A DNA stretch of 64,000 nucleotides from Rhodopseudomonas julia (GCF_030813515.1 NZ_JAUSUK010000001.1:496001-560000); one strand, 5' to 3'; positions 1-9,088 are shown, numbered from the stretch's first letter. A program made the numbers and translations. Notes: generated by a model not told the origin, from the sequence alone.

Positions 1-137
1 CCGGCAGATGCGGCGCAAAGGCAGACCACGCCAGGGCGCGACACCTGAAGTCATTGATGGCGGTGGCGGCCCCGATCGCGCGCAGAAGAAGCACTTCCGG
101 CAGATGCGGCGCGAGGGCCAGCAAAGCCAGGGCGCGA
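1..137 (-). repeat. Two in-frame copies of a 96-bp coding repeat
   Basis: Positions 1-41 and 97-137 match at 34 of 41 bases, with the first 16 bases identical (ccggcagatgcggcgc). The offset is 96 bp, exactly 32 codons, so the repeat keeps the reading frame of the minus-strand protein and encodes its APHLP helical repeat. The array continues past the window edge. Confidence 0.7.
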
Positions 138-361
138 GAGATCTCGCCCTTGATGACAGAAACGACATCCAGCACATATGCGCAAATGTCTACGTAGCTC
201 ATACTCTGAAAATCTGTGCGCCCGACTTTACGGCCAGCCGGACGCTCTCGCCCGAACAGTTTGTCGTCAGAACCCTCAATGTCCGCTAGCGCCATTTCAA
301 GCTCCAACAGGGCATCAAATGCCTCGTCCCGATACGCCGTTTTTATTGGAGTTCGTGCCAT
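1..361 (-). CDS. 5' end of a repeat-containing protein (runs off left edge)
   Basis: Reading the minus strand from the ATG at 361 gives 120 codons with no stop before the window edge, so the gene is partial. The start reads MARTPIKTAYRDEAFDALLE and is followed by a hydrophilic, helical stretch. From about residue 75 the protein enters helical repeats with a 32-residue period: one copy has RALALLALAPHLPE and the next RALAWSAFAPHLP. From memory, ALAPHLP-type tandem repeats occur as long C-terminal arrays in large STAND-type NTPases and other sensor proteins of bacteria, so the full gene may be a large sensor or defence-type protein. That is inference, because no NTPase motif lies in the visible part. 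Base composition just upstream is clearly lower in GC than the rest of the window. No strong ribosome binding site is visible before the ATG. Confidence 0.6.
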   Translation of the reverse strand, partial: MARTPIKTAYRDEAFDALLELEMALADIEGSDDKLFGRERPAGRKVGRTDFQSMSYVDICAYVLDVVSVIKGEISRALALLALAPHLPEVLLLRAIGAATAINDFRCRALAWSAFAPHLP

Positions 362-371
362 ACGATCATTT

Positions 372-629
372 CTAGCGAAAAGACTCGGATATGCGCATAC
401 CGGAAAACTCGTCCTGTAATACACCGACGTTTATATTATATTCTCTAATTATAGCATTCTTCCAGCACAACTCAACGGCTTGTCGCAGCGATCGCAATTC
501 AGCTCCAATGCCGGGAAGCGGCCCAAAAAGGTAAAACCCTACATTCGTACACACTTGTCTGGACCCAACGACATATGCTGACCCCTGCGTTCCGGGGAAG
601 GTACTTATCGTGCTGCTTTCGGCTTTCAC
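372..629 (-). CDS. Possible small hypothetical protein upstream of the repeat protein
   Basis: An 85-codon frame starts at a GTG (629) and ends 10 bp before the start of the repeat-protein gene on the same strand. That spacing is what two co-transcribed genes would show. It covers the AT-richest stretch of the window (roughly 420-460), where a long open frame is less expected by chance than in GC-rich DNA. I do not recognise the product; it has no signal peptide or obvious domain. A gagagg stretch sits close before the GTG. It could also be a chance frame in the promoter region of the downstream gene. Confidence 0.3.
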   Translation of the reverse strand: MKAESSTISTFPGTQGSAYVVGSRQVCTNVGFYLFGPLPGIGAELRSLRQAVELCWKNAIIREYNINVGVLQDEFSGMRISESFR

Positions 630-700
630 CGCCTCTCCCCCTTGCCTCCCCTCCTCCCCGCGGCCATAACCCCTCGCCGAAACGTCCCGGGAAAACCCTC

Positions 701-1081
701 ATGGAAGAGCTCGTTCAGCGCGTCAGGCGCGCCCTTGGTGTCGACGCGGAGACGGCGCAATCCGCCATCCGCGCCGTGGTCTCCTTCCTCAACCGCGAAG
801 GGCCGCAGGCGGAGATGGCAAAACTCGTCGCGGCGATCGACGGGGCGGAGGACTATGTCGGGCCGACGCCCGATCAGGATGCCGTCACGCTCGGCGGGCT
901 CGGCGGGCTGATGGGCGGCGGCATCATGGAAATTCTGGGCGAGCTTCAGTCGCTCGGCCTCGACATCGGCCAGATCCAGACGCTCGGCGAAGAAATCTTC
1001 GGTTTTGCCCGCGAAAAGGTCGGCACGGAAACGACCGACAAACTGGTGCGCGGCACGCCGGGGCTTTCGCAGTTTCTCTAA
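701..1081 (+). CDS. DUF2267-like small protein
   Basis: The 126-residue product opens with MEELVQRVRRALGVDAETAQ, an amphipathic helical domain, then has a Gly-rich segment (GGLGGLMGGG, about residues 67-76) and ends PGLSQFL. This arrangement fits the DUF2267/DUF2780-type proteins common in alphaproteobacteria, whose function is unknown. I chose the ATG at 701 because the protein family begins at this point; the longer frame upstream from 575 reads through low-complexity sequence. It is probably monocistronic, about 150 bp before the next gene. Confidence 0.7.
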   Translation: MEELVQRVRRALGVDAETAQSAIRAVVSFLNREGPQAEMAKLVAAIDGAEDYVGPTPDQDAVTLGGLGGLMGGGIMEILGELQSLGLDIGQIQTLGEEIFGFAREKVGTETTDKLVRGTPGLSQFL

Positions 1082-1231
1082 AACCGATCCGCAAAAGCCC
1101 GCATCGTAGCCGTCTGGCCCGCGTCATCCGGGGCGCGACCGCCGCCACTCACACCCACGTGATCTCGGCGCTGGCGTTGCGGGTGAAGATGCGGCTAAAT
1201 GATGGCGGAGGGGGGCTCTTGGAGGACAAGC

Positions 1232-1642
1232 GTGCCGTCCTATTCCATCTCGGCCATGGAATGCCTGTCGCCTGAGGAATGCGCCGCGTTGAAGCGCGTG
1301 CGCGTTCGCACGACCGCAAAACTCCTGGAGCGCGCGTCGACGCCGAAGGGGCGGCGGATGCTCGCCCAGGAAACCGGCATCTCGGAAAAATTCATCCTGC
1401 GCCTCGCCAATATGGCCGATCTCATGCGCATTCGCGGCGTGGCGGAAGAATATTCGGAGCTCCTCGAAGCCGCGGGCGTCGACACCGTCAAGGAATTGAA
1501 GCGGCGCAACGTCGCCAATCTCGTCAAGCGCATGCAGGAGGCGAACGCGGCGCGGCCGATGGTGCAGCTCCTGCCGAGCGAAAAGCGCGTCGCCGGCTGG
1601 GTCGAGGAAGCCAAAAGCCTCCCCGTGATGATGACCTATTGA
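1232..1642 (+). CDS. DUF4332-type helix-hairpin-helix protein
   Basis: The 136-residue product begins VPSYSISAMECLSPEECAAL and carries two helix-hairpin-helix-like halves (LKRVRVRTTAKLLERA near residue 20; a second around LLEAAGVDTVKELKRRN near residue 83). This matches DUF4332, a family predicted to bind nucleic acid through HhH motifs; its role is not established. The start is a GTG preceded by ggagg at 1221-1225 with good spacing, which decides it over the upstream ATGs that have no ribosome binding site. It lies upstream of the mutase operon, separated by about 270 bp that include the structured mutA leader. Confidence 0.72.
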   Translation: MPSYSISAMECLSPEECAALKRVRVRTTAKLLERASTPKGRRMLAQETGISEKFILRLANMADLMRIRGVAEEYSELLEAAGVDTVKELKRRNVANLVKRMQEANAARPMVQLLPSEKRVAGWVEEAKSLPVMMTY

Positions 1643-1785
1643 GGGTTTACCGGGCCCTCGCGCCCGGCACGCACACACTCCGGCACATCTCCGCGCCATC
1701 CGCGCCCTTCCCTCACCCCTCACCCCCGAGGCTCTTGAGCGGCAACGACTATTGGCGAATGGGCGCCAGGCCTTCGAGCCGGTAA

Positions 1786-1897
1786 GACGCCAGCCAAAAG
1801 CGGTGTGGCGAAAGCGGCGTCGATGTGCGGGCGAAATCCCCGCCTGTCTTGCCCCCTTGCTTCGCCCAAGAGTAAAACGGCCGAACCAAAAAGGCCG
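1786..1897 (+). promoter_or_regulatory. Structured 5' leader of mutA, candidate cis-regulatory RNA
   Basis: Three hairpins can be drawn in the leader. GACGCC (1786-1791) pairs perfectly with GGCGTC (1816-1821) and encloses an inner GCC/GGC pairing. GCGGG (1827-1831) pairs with CCCGC (1839-1843). CGGCC (1878-1882) pairs with GGCCG (1893-1897), and this last stem abuts the Shine-Dalgarno sequence ggagga at 1898-1903. A stem touching the ribosome binding site is the layout expected for translational control. Fragments resemble pieces of cobalamin riboswitches (agccggtaagacgcc near 1777; gcgaaatcc near 1832), but they occur in the wrong order, so I do not call a cobalamin riboswitch. Confidence 0.35.
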
Positions 1898-1909
1898 GGA
1901 GGATTTGTC

Positions 1910-3400
1910 ATGTCATCGAGCCAATCATCTGAGGCCTCTTCGCCCGGTCCTTCTTCGCTAGGAACCGGGGCATCAGGAACCGGGCAGCAGCGCCCGCCGC
2001 TCAACATCTTTCCGCAGCCCGCCGCCGAAGACTGGCGCACGCTCGCCGACAAGGCGCTGAAGGGCGCGGAGTTTGCCTCGCTGCGCTCAGAGACGCGCGA
2101 CGGCATCGCGATCGAGCCGCTTTATCCCCGCGCCGCCGATGCCGCGCCGATCGCCGCACGCAGCGGCCCGTGGCGGATCGTGCAGCGCATCGACCATCCC
2201 GAACCGGCCGCCGCCTCGCGCCAGGCGCTTGCCGATCTGTCGGGCGGCGCCGATGGGCTCGCGCTCATTTTCGCGGGTGCGCCGTCCGCCGCCGGCTTCG
2301 GTCTGCCGGAGAGTGAGGAGGCGATCGCGACCGCGCTCGAGGGCGTCGAGCTCCCGGCCATTCATCTTCGTCTCGAACCGGGGGCGGACGCGGTTCAAAC
2401 CGCCCGCCGCGTCGCCGCGCTCGTGGCCCAGAAAAACTTCTCCCCGGCCGATTGCTCCATCGCCTTCGGCATCGATCCGATCGGCCGCATCGCCCGTTTC
2501 GGCGGGGATATCTCGTCGGTCGATTTTTCCGCTCTCGCTGTTCTTTTGAGAGAACTCGAGACAGCCGGCTTTGCCGGTCCGGTCTTTGAGGCCGACGGAC
2601 GCATCTATCATTCCGCCGGCGCGAGCGAGGCGCAGGAGCTCGCCGCCGTCGTGGCGACGATCGCGGGCCTTGTTCGCGGTCTTGCGGCCGAGGGGCTTTC
2701 GCCCGGCGAAGTCCTGCCGAAAATCGGCGTCACGCTCGCCGCCGGGCACGACCAGTTCGCCACCATCGGCAAATTCCGCGCTGTGTCGCTTCTCACCCGC
2801 CGGCTCGGCGAAGTCTGCGGTGTGTCGGACTTTTCCCCGCGCCTTCACGGCGAGACGGCGGCCCGCATGATGATGGCGGCGGACGCGCACAACAACCTCA
2901 TCCGCACCACGATCGCGGCCTTTTCGGCGGCCGCCGGCGGGGCGCAAACCCTTGGTATACTTGGATTTTCCTCCGCCCACGGGCTGCCCGACCGCGCCGC
3001 GCGCCGTTATGCCCGCAACATCCAGCATTTGTTGATGGCGGAGTCCGGCATACATCATCTTGATGACCCCGCCGCCGGCTCCGGTGCCGTCGAAGCCCTC
3101 ACGGACGCCCTTTGTGAGAAAAGCTGGGCAGAATTTCAGGCGATCGAAGCCGAGGGCGGACTCCTGAAAAGCCTGTCCGATCAATCCTTTACCGGGCGGA
3201 TCGCGGAGGCGCGGAAGGTGCTCCTGCAAAAGATTGCGGACGGCGCCTCGCCCTTTGTCGGCGCGACGCTCTACCCCAATCCGAAGGAGCCGGAGATTGC
3301 CGTGGAAGCCTCTCAAATTCCACAACAATCCGGTCTTCTCACGCCGCTGTCTGCGGCCGAAATCACGGCCCTGACGGCCAACGAAAAGGTGTCGGCATGA
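1910..3400 (+). CDS. mutA: Methylmalonyl-CoA mutase small (beta) subunit
   Basis: Non-catalytic subunit of the AdoCbl-dependent mutase that interconverts (R)-methylmalonyl-CoA and succinyl-CoA in propionate, odd-chain fatty acid and branched amino-acid breakdown. The 496-residue product shows the TIM-barrel mutase domain (for example [22 protein letters not shown] around residue 313). The start is the ATG at 1910, seven bases after a strong ggagga; an in-frame upstream extension to 1805 would run through the structured leader. The stop overlaps the start of mutB by 4 bp (ATGA), so translation is coupled. The protein ends shortly after the barrel ([13 protein letters not shown]), so it lacks the C-terminal degenerate cobalamin-binding domain found in the roughly 620-640-residue classical small subunits. 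Confidence 0.9.
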   Translation: MSSSQSSEASSPGPSSLGTGASGTGQQRPPLNIFPQPAAEDWRTLADKALKGAEFASLRSETRDGIAIEPLYPRAADAAPIAARSGPWRIVQRIDHPEPAAASRQALADLSGGADGLALIFAGAPSAAGFGLPESEEAIATALEGVELPAIHLRLEPGADAVQTARRVAALVAQKNFSPADCSIAFGIDPIGRIARFGGDISSVDFSALAVLLRELETAGFAGPVFEADGRIYHSAGASEAQELAAVVATIAGLVRGLAAEGLSPGEVLPKIGVTLAAGHDQFATIGKFRAVSLLTRRLGEVCGVSDFSPRLHGETAARMMMAADAHNNLIRTTIAAFSAAAGGAQTLGILGFSSAHGLPDRAARRYARNIQHLLMAESGIHHLDDPAAGSGAVEALTDALCEKSWAEFQAIEAEGGLLKSLSDQSFTGRIAEARKVLLQKIADGASPFVGATLYPNPKEPEIAVEASQIPQQSGLLTPLSAAEITALTANEKVSA

Positions 3401-5562
3401 GCCCGCTTCCCGATTTTCGCCAGATCGCCTGGCAAAAGCCCGAAACCGCGCCGAAAACTCACGAACAGGGCTCCTGGACCGCGCCGGAAGAGATCACGCT
3501 TTCCCCGCGGCCGGGCACGAGTGACGTCGAAAACGTCGATTTTCTAGAGACTTACCCGGGTATCGCGCCCTATCTGCGCGGCCCCTACCCCACCATGTAC
3601 GTGCAGAAACCGTGGACCATCCGTCAATATGCCGGCTTCTCCACGGCGAAGGAATCGAATGCCTTCTACCGCCGCAATCTGGCCGCCGGTCAGAAGGGTC
3701 TTTCGGTCGCCTTCGACCTCGCCACCCATCGTGGCTATGACTCTGATCATCCACGCGTTTCCGGCGATGTCGGCATGGCGGGCGTCGCCATCGACTCCAT
3801 CCTCGACATGCAGGAACTCTTCGACGGCATCCCGCTCGACAAGATGAGCGTGTCGATGACGATGAACGGCGCTGTCCTGCCGGTGATGGCATTATACATC
3901 GTTGCGGCAGAAGAACAGGGTGTTGCGCAGAAGGATCTTTCAGGAACCATCCAGAATGACATTCTGAAAGAGTTCATGGTCCGCAACACCTATATTTATC
4001 CGCCGACCCCGTCTCTGCGCATCATTTCTGACATATTTTCCTACACTGCGGAGAATATGCCGCGCTTCAACTCTATTTCGATTTCTGGATACCATATCCA
4101 GGAAGCCGGAGCGACGGCAGATCTTGAGCTCGCCTACACGCTCGCCGACGGCATCGAATATGTGCGCGCCGGCGTCAAAGCCGGGCTCGACGTCGACAAA
4201 TTCGCACCGCGCCTCTCCTTCTTCTTCGGCATTGGCATGAATTTTTACATGGAGGTGGCGAAGCTTAGGGCCGCCCGCCTCCTCTGGGCGAAACTCATCA
4301 AGGAGAATTTTTCTCCCTCCGATGCGCGCTCTTTGTCACTGCGCACCCACTGCCAGACCTCCGGCTGGTCGCTGACCGCGCAGGACGTCTTCAACAATGT
4401 CGCGCGCACGGCGATCGAGGCGATGGCGGCAACGCAAGGCGGCACGCAAAGTCTTCATACGAATTCACTCGACGAGGCCCTTGCGCTGCCAACGGATTTC
4501 TCCGCCCGCATCGCCCGCAACACGCAGCTCATCCTGGCGCTTGAATCCGGCACCACCGACACAATCGACCCATGGGGCGGCTCGTTTGCGATCGAGAAAT
4601 TGACCGACGATCTCGCGCGGCGCGCCCTTTCTCATATCGAAGAGGTAGAAGCCCGCGGCGGCATGACCAAGGCCATCGAAGCGGGGCTGCCGAAACTGCG
4701 GATCGAAGAGGCCGCCGCGAAAACGCAGGCGCGCATCGATTCCGGCAAGCAGGCCGTCATCGGCGTCAATCTTTACCCAAGCGACGAAGAGCCGGAGATC
4801 GATGTCCTCAAGGTCGACATCGAGGCCGTGCGTCGCGAGCAGATCGACAAACTCACCCGCCTCAAGGCAGAGCGCGATCCGGCAAAACTGCAGGAAGCCC
4901 TCGCCAATTTGACGAAAGCGGCCGAAAGCGGCGAAGGCAATCTCCTCGCCCTCAGCATCGAGGCCGCGAGGGCACGCGCCACGGTCGGTGAAATCTCCGA
5001 CGCAATGGAGAAGGTCTTCGGCCGCCACATGGCCGAGGTAAAGACCTTGTCGGGCGTCTACAAACGCGAGGTCGGCTCGATGAATCAAGCGGTCGAAAAG
5101 GTCTTAAAAATGACAGCCGAGTTCGAACGCGCCGATGGAAGACGGCCGCGCGTCCTCGTCGCCAAGATGGGCCAGGACGGGCACGACCGTGGCCAGAAGG
5201 TGATCGCATCGGCCTTCGCAGATCTCGGTTTCGATGTCGATGTCGGCCCTCTATTCTCCACGCCGGACGAGGTGGCGCGTCAGGCGGTCGAAAACGACGT
5301 GCATGTCGTCGGCGTCTCGTCTCTCGCTGCCGGCCATCTGTCGCTCGTACCGGCGCTCAGGCAGGCGCTCGATCGCGAGGGCGCCGAAGACATCATGATC
5401 GTCGTGGGCGGTGTGATCCCCCCGCAGGATTTCGAAGCGCTGAAAAAAGCTGGGGCATCGGCGATTTTCCCGCCGGGAACGGTGATCGCGGAATCGGCCG
5501 CCAGGCTCTTGGAAGAGCTCAATCACCGGCGGGGCTATCATAGCCAAGAGGCCGCCGAGTAA
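3397..5562 (+). CDS. mutB: Methylmalonyl-CoA mutase large (alpha) subunit
   Basis: Catalytic subunit of methylmalonyl-CoA mutase, 721 residues, the usual length. The N-terminal substrate-binding TIM barrel is very well conserved ([20 protein letters not shown] near residue 63). The C-terminal cobalamin domain has the DGHDRG motif near residue 595, whose His is the lower cobalt ligand in base-off/His-on binding. It works as a heterodimer with MutA, uses AdoCbl radical chemistry and needs the MeaB GTPase for cofactor loading and protection; a meaB gene lies 4.9 kb downstream on the same strand. Translationally coupled to mutA by a 4-bp overlap. Confidence 0.96.
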   Translation: MSPLPDFRQIAWQKPETAPKTHEQGSWTAPEEITLSPRPGTSDVENVDFLETYPGIAPYLRGPYPTMYVQKPWTIRQYAGFSTAKESNAFYRRNLAAGQKGLSVAFDLATHRGYDSDHPRVSGDVGMAGVAIDSILDMQELFDGIPLDKMSVSMTMNGAVLPVMALYIVAAEEQGVAQKDLSGTIQNDILKEFMVRNTYIYPPTPSLRIISDIFSYTAENMPRFNSISISGYHIQEAGATADLELAYTLADGIEYVRAGVKAGLDVDKFAPRLSFFFGIGMNFYMEVAKLRAARLLWAKLIKENFSPSDARSLSLRTHCQTSGWSLTAQDVFNNVARTAIEAMAATQGGTQSLHTNSLDEALALPTDFSARIARNTQLILALESGTTDTIDPWGGSFAIEKLTDDLARRALSHIEEVEARGGMTKAIEAGLPKLRIEEAAAKTQARIDSGKQAVIGVNLYPSDEEPEIDVLKVDIEAVRREQIDKLTRLKAERDPAKLQEALANLTKAAESGEGNLLALSIEAARARATVGEISDAMEKVFGRHMAEVKTLSGVYKREVGSMNQAVEKVLKMTAEFERADGRRPRVLVAKMGQDGHDRGQKVIASAFADLGFDVDVGPLFSTPDEVARQAVENDVHVVGVSSLAAGHLSLVPALRQALDREGAEDIMIVVGGVIPPQDFEALKKAGASAIFPPGTVIAESAARLLEELNHRRGYHSQEAAE

Positions 5563-5686
5563 GACGCTGAATCTTAAGAAACATCGCAGGGGGCTTTGAA
5601 TCCGCTCCGCGACCGCTTGAAGACCGAGCCGGGCGCTTACGTCCGGCCGCACACTCTCGATATCGCTCGGCGTCGGCAGGGATGAT

Positions 5687-5713
5687 GCAACGGGCTCGGG
5701 ATTTCTCCGTTGC
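5687..5713. promoter_or_regulatory. Inverted repeat between mutB and the SDR gene
   Basis: GCAACGG (5687-5693) and CCGTTGC (5707-5713) form a perfect 7-bp inverted repeat with a 13-base spacer, 34 bp before the TTG start of the next gene. There is no T-run after it. It could be an operator for the SDR/AGE operon or a weak end signal for mutB; the sequence alone does not decide. Confidence 0.3.
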
Positions 5714-5747
5714 GTTACTGACCCCATAAACAACGGAGGTTGATCCC

Positions 5748-6608
5748 TTGACCGAGATCCCACCGCAAAGCCAGGACCGCATGCCGGGCCGCGAAAGCGA
5801 ACTCGCGCCACCGGCCGAACACATCCGAGATAGCTACAAGGCGGCGGGCCGTCTTGCCGGAAAGCGCGCGCTGATCACGGGCGGTGACAGCGGCATTGGT
5901 CGCGCCGTAGCTCTGCATTTCGCGCGCGAAGGCGCGGATGTCGCCATCGTCTATCTGCCGGAAGAGTCCGATGACGGGCAGGAGGCGATCCGCTTGATAA
6001 AGGCAGAGGGGGTGCGAGCCATCGCCATTGAGGGCGATCTGCGCGATCCGGAATTCTGTCGAGAGGCAGTGGAAAGAACTGTCGCCGCCTTCAGCGGCCT
6101 CGACATTCTGGTGCCAAACGCCGGCATTCAGAAAGTGGCCAAGGACCTGACCGAGATCTCCAATGCCGACTGGAACTGGCATTTCGACGTCAACATGCAC
6201 TCGATTTTCTATCTAAGCCGAGCAGCTATGCCGCACCTCGGCGCCGGCAGCTCTATCATCAGCTGCACGTCAGTGAATGGCTTCCTGGGAGACGAGGATC
6301 TGGTTGCCTATTCAAGCACCAAGGGCGCGATATCCGGGTTTACCCGGGCTCTCGCACAGCAGGTCGCCGGGCGCGGCATTCGGATCAACCAGGTTGCGCC
6401 CGGCCCCATTTGGACGCCCATCCAACCCGCCAGCTGGGGCCGCGTCGATCCCACGAGCATGCCCGAAATGGGCAAGGACACGCCGATGGGCCGGATCGGC
6501 CAGCCTTCGGAAGTCGGCCCCGCCTTCGTCTATCTGGCAAGCGAAGACGGTTCCTACATCACCGGTCAAACGATCCACGTGAACGGCGGCATGATCGTCA
6601 ATGGTTGA
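5748..6608 (+). CDS. SDR family oxidoreductase (YghA/glucose-dehydrogenase type)
   Basis: A 286-residue NAD(P)-dependent short-chain dehydrogenase. After a hydrophilic N-terminal extension of about 40 residues (PPQSQDRMPGRESE, typical of the YghA/GsiB-linked group) come the cofactor motif TGGDSGIG (about residue 45), NAG at about 125, and the catalytic Ser plus YSSTK (about residue 190). The start is TTG at 5748, preceded at ideal distance by ggaggt (5735-5740). It overlaps the following AGE-family gene by 8 bp, so the two are co-translated and the substrate is likely a sugar or sugar alcohol. Relatives are often general-stress genes, but I see no clear sigma-EcfG promoter. Confidence 0.85.
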   Translation: MTEIPPQSQDRMPGRESELAPPAEHIRDSYKAAGRLAGKRALITGGDSGIGRAVALHFAREGADVAIVYLPEESDDGQEAIRLIKAEGVRAIAIEGDLRDPEFCREAVERTVAAFSGLDILVPNAGIQKVAKDLTEISNADWNWHFDVNMHSIFYLSRAAMPHLGAGSSIISCTSVNGFLGDEDLVAYSSTKGAISGFTRALAQQVAGRGIRINQVAPGPIWTPIQPASWGRVDPTSMPEMGKDTPMGRIGQPSEVGPAFVYLASEDGSYITGQTIHVNGGMIVNG

Positions 6609-7878
6609 TCCTTTAGCACTTTTCGGAGCTGAGCCCGGCAATTGGCTCGTCCAACCCCAGCACCAGGCTTGGCTGCAAGCGGAAGGTCACCGGCTCCTCG
6701 ATTTTTCCAAGCCGTCGCTTGTCGCCCACGGTTTCGCTGCGCTCGATCTCGATGGTCGCCTACCCGACAAACCGGTCGCCGAGACCATCGTGACTGCGCG
6801 CATGGTGCATTCTTATGGGCTCGCCATGCTGAAGGGCCTCCCAGGATGCATTCCGCTTGTCGATCACGGTTTGGTCGCGCTCGCATCAGGGCCGTTACGT
6901 GACGGCGAAAACGGCGGATGGTGGCTGCGGAACCCGGATGCTGGCGCCCCCAGACGCAAACAAGCCTACGCGCATGCCTTTGTGGCACTCGCAGCTTCAA
7001 CTGCCTTCGTCGCAAAGCGACCAGCTGCGCAGCAGCTGCTCGATGAGGCGATCGACGTGATCGAGACGCATTTCTGGGATGACGCGGAAGGCGCGATGCG
7101 AGAGAGCTTTGCATCGGACTGGAGCGACGAAGAAGACTATCGCGGCGCCAACAGCAACATGCACTCCCTGGAAATGTGCCTCGCGCTCGCGGACGCCCTC
7201 GATGCACCGAAATGGCGCGAGCGCGGGCTTCACATCGCCGAACGCCTGATCCACGACCATGCACGCGCCAATGATTACTGCATTCCGGAGCATTTCGACC
7301 GAAACTGGCAGATATTGCGCGATTACAATCGCGACAAACCGGAGGACGATCTTCGGCCCTATGGCACCACCCCGGGGCATTCTCTGGAATGGTCGCACCT
7401 GCTTCTCAAGCTGGAAGCAGCGCTTCTAACTCATGGAGAGACACCGCCCGCTTGGCTCCTGGAGGATGCCATCGCTCTGTTTGAGACAGCGATGCATCTC
7501 GGATGGGCGGCCGATGAACGGCCGGGCATCGTCTACACGCTCGATTGGAGCGGTCGGCCCAGCGTTCCCGAACGCGCTCATTGGGTGCATGCAGAAGCGG
7601 TCACTGCCGCAGCCATGCTCTTCAAGCGGACGGGGCGGAAAGTCTACAGCGAGTGGTACCGGCGCCTCTGGGATTATATCGATCTTGCCATGATTGACCG
7701 CGAACGCGGCGGCTGGCTCAACGAAGTCGATGCTGAAGGCCGCGACAGCGAGCGCATCTACGAAGGCAAGCCGGACCTTTATCATGCCTATCAAGCGACG
7801 CTGACGCCGCTCCTGCCGGCAACGCCCAGCATCGCCGTGGAAATCGCACAGCACGCGGCCAAATCGGGAGCCGAATAG
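6601..7878 (+). CDS. AGE family aldose-ketose epimerase/isomerase
   Basis: A 425-residue (alpha/alpha)6-barrel enzyme of the N-acylglucosamine 2-epimerase family, which includes mannose isomerase, YihS and cellobiose epimerase. Supporting motifs are the NSNMHSLEM segment (about residue 182), the catalytic-type PGHSLEWSHLL (about residue 258) and HWVHAEAV (about residue 323), which carry the conserved His and Glu residues. The start overlaps the preceding SDR stop. Together the pair could interconvert and oxidise or reduce a free hexose. The exact sugar cannot be read from the sequence; mannose/fructose isomerisation is the most common activity in this subgroup. Confidence 0.82.
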   Translation: MVDPLALFGAEPGNWLVQPQHQAWLQAEGHRLLDFSKPSLVAHGFAALDLDGRLPDKPVAETIVTARMVHSYGLAMLKGLPGCIPLVDHGLVALASGPLRDGENGGWWLRNPDAGAPRRKQAYAHAFVALAASTAFVAKRPAAQQLLDEAIDVIETHFWDDAEGAMRESFASDWSDEEDYRGANSNMHSLEMCLALADALDAPKWRERGLHIAERLIHDHARANDYCIPEHFDRNWQILRDYNRDKPEDDLRPYGTTPGHSLEWSHLLLKLEAALLTHGETPPAWLLEDAIALFETAMHLGWAADERPGIVYTLDWSGRPSVPERAHWVHAEAVTAAAMLFKRTGRKVYSEWYRRLWDYIDLAMIDRERGGWLNEVDAEGRDSERIYEGKPDLYHAYQATLTPLLPATPSIAVEIAQHAAKSGAE

Positions 7879-7905
7879 AAGCGGAGGCGCGAGCGCCGCC
7901 GCTTC
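7878..7905. terminator. Bidirectional hairpin between convergent genes
   Basis: GAAGCGG-A-GGCGC (7878-7890) pairs with GCGCC-G-CCGCTTC (7893-7905), a 12-bp stem with one mismatch, starting on the last base of the AGE gene stop. It sits between the converging AGE gene and the Cys-rich peptide gene and is followed on the plus strand by ccggttt. Confidence 0.65.
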
Positions 7906-7945
7906 CGGTTTCAGGCTGCAAAGCAACCGCACTCAGCCGCCCACC

Positions 7946-8245
7946 TCACTGGCAGGCAACATTGTGGTTGGCCGAAACCCAAGTAAGCGCGTTGCGATGC
8001 GCACAGCACGCCGGGCAATTGAGGTTGTCCAACTGCTCCGGCGGATTGTCGAGCGTGCATCGGCCGAGCTCGCTTGTCGGGATATTGCCGCAAGCGCTCG
8101 CATCATCCGCCTGGGCAAGCTTCTGCAATGCCTGCGTCACTACCCCCGACGAACCCGACGCCAGCGGTTCGCCCGAAAACGCCGGCGCAGCCGTTGCTGC
8201 CAATATCGCAAGAGCGGCGAAACCCGAAAGAATATATTTTTTCAT
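7946..8245 (-). CDS. Small secreted Cys-rich protein
   Basis: A 99-residue product with a clear signal peptide: MKKYILSGFAALAILAATAAPAFS, then a mature chain starting around GEPLASGSSG. The mature part has six cysteines, all in its C-terminal half, in the pattern C..C..C..CC..C (SACGN, GRCTL, LNCPACC, VACQ), so three disulfides are possible in the periplasm or outside the cell. The ATG at 8245 is chosen because it follows aaggag at good spacing and begins the signal peptide; the frame continues upstream without a ribosome binding site. I do not recognise the family. It lies beside two paralogous unknown proteins on the same strand in AT-richer DNA. Confidence 0.65.
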   Translation of the reverse strand: MKKYILSGFAALAILAATAAPAFSGEPLASGSSGVVTQALQKLAQADDASACGNIPTSELGRCTLDNPPEQLDNLNCPACCAHRNALTWVSANHNVACQ

Positions 8246-8347
8246 CTCCGCATCTCCTTTATCCTGCAAGTTAACTTGCAATAACCATCATATTCCATCT
8301 GCGCGATATAACAATATCCATATTTGATAGATGCTTCGCGAGTGTAT

Positions 8348-9025
8348 CTAATTAGCAAATATCATCTGGCTCGGAATGATAAGCTTTTCTTGAATTTTCT
8401 CGCCGGCCGCGACTTTTTCAAAATTTATGGACGAATCCACATTCCACCCCGCGTCAATATTGAAAGTCAACTTTGTATCTCCAGCGGGTAGATCGACAAT
8501 GATTCCAGCGCCAAACGATTGTGAGATAATGGTTCCGACATCGAACTGCTGAGAGGCGAACATAAAAAACGCCTTGTCGGTCGGTGTGATAACAACGAGG
8601 CCGCCGACTGTGATGTGAAATGCGCAGTAATTGCCGCCGACACCAGGATCTCCGATGATCCCGCATGTGAACGCTGACTGACTGGCATTTTCGATCTGGA
8701 ACCGCCCCTCCAGGTCACCGTTCTGTGTGGAGAGAATTCCCGACGCCGAGATGATCGCCACCTGCGAAGGAGCAATCTTTGTCTTCGACTGAGGGCGGAC
8801 GACCTCGTAAGGGGTGAGCGGATCCGTAGAGATATACGCTTCGTAGGTCGCATCCCAGCTGACGTAATTCTCTGCCAGAAGCGCCGATTTGATGCACCAT
8901 ACAGTGGGCTGACCGGTTCTATCGGCTGAGGTCACCGCCCGGAGCGTATAAAGCCGGGCGCCCTGCTTGCTGAGCTGGGTGAGTGTCGCGCTATCAAGAT
9001 CGATTGTAACGTTGCGTGAGGCCAT
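8348..9025 (-). CDS. Unknown protein, paralogue of the product at 9159-9869
   Basis: A 225-residue protein with no signal peptide, rich in beta-type, small and polar residues. It aligns along its length with its neighbour: LYTLRAV/MYGFKAV, QPTVWCIK/MPTVWFSS, EAYIS/QAYIS, FTCGI/YSCGM, FMFAS/LMFAT and the IDAGW/INKGW near the end. The shared Cys in FTCG/YSCG and in NYCAF/TLCAF are the most conserved points. Family and function are not known to me; a soluble, secreted-without-leader or inclusion-type beta protein would fit. The gene is separated from its paralogue by an intrinsic terminator and has its own upstream region. Confidence 0.7.
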   Translation of the reverse strand: MASRNVTIDLDSATLTQLSKQGARLYTLRAVTSADRTGQPTVWCIKSALLAENYVSWDATYEAYISTDPLTPYEVVRPQSKTKIAPSQVAIISASGILSTQNGDLEGRFQIENASQSAFTCGIIGDPGVGGNYCAFHITVGGLVVITPTDKAFFMFASQQFDVGTIISQSFGAGIIVDLPAGDTKLTFNIDAGWNVDSSINFEKVAAGEKIQEKLIIPSQMIFAN

Positions 9026-9088
9026 GCCATTACCCGTCTAAAAAGCCCAGCGTCTGGCCACCGGGCGCGAGGTTCAGCTCAGCAGCAG

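Noticed and set aside
1124-1723. Minus-strand frame of 199 codons
   Set aside because: It lies opposite the DUF4332 gene, has Arg/His/Ala-rich low-complexity content and no family resemblance; it is a GC-rich shadow frame.
1741-1909. Cobalamin riboswitch upstream of mutA
   Set aside because: Words like agccggtaagacgcc and gcgaaatcc recall conserved boxes, but they come in reverse order and the core GCCACTG-type segment is missing.
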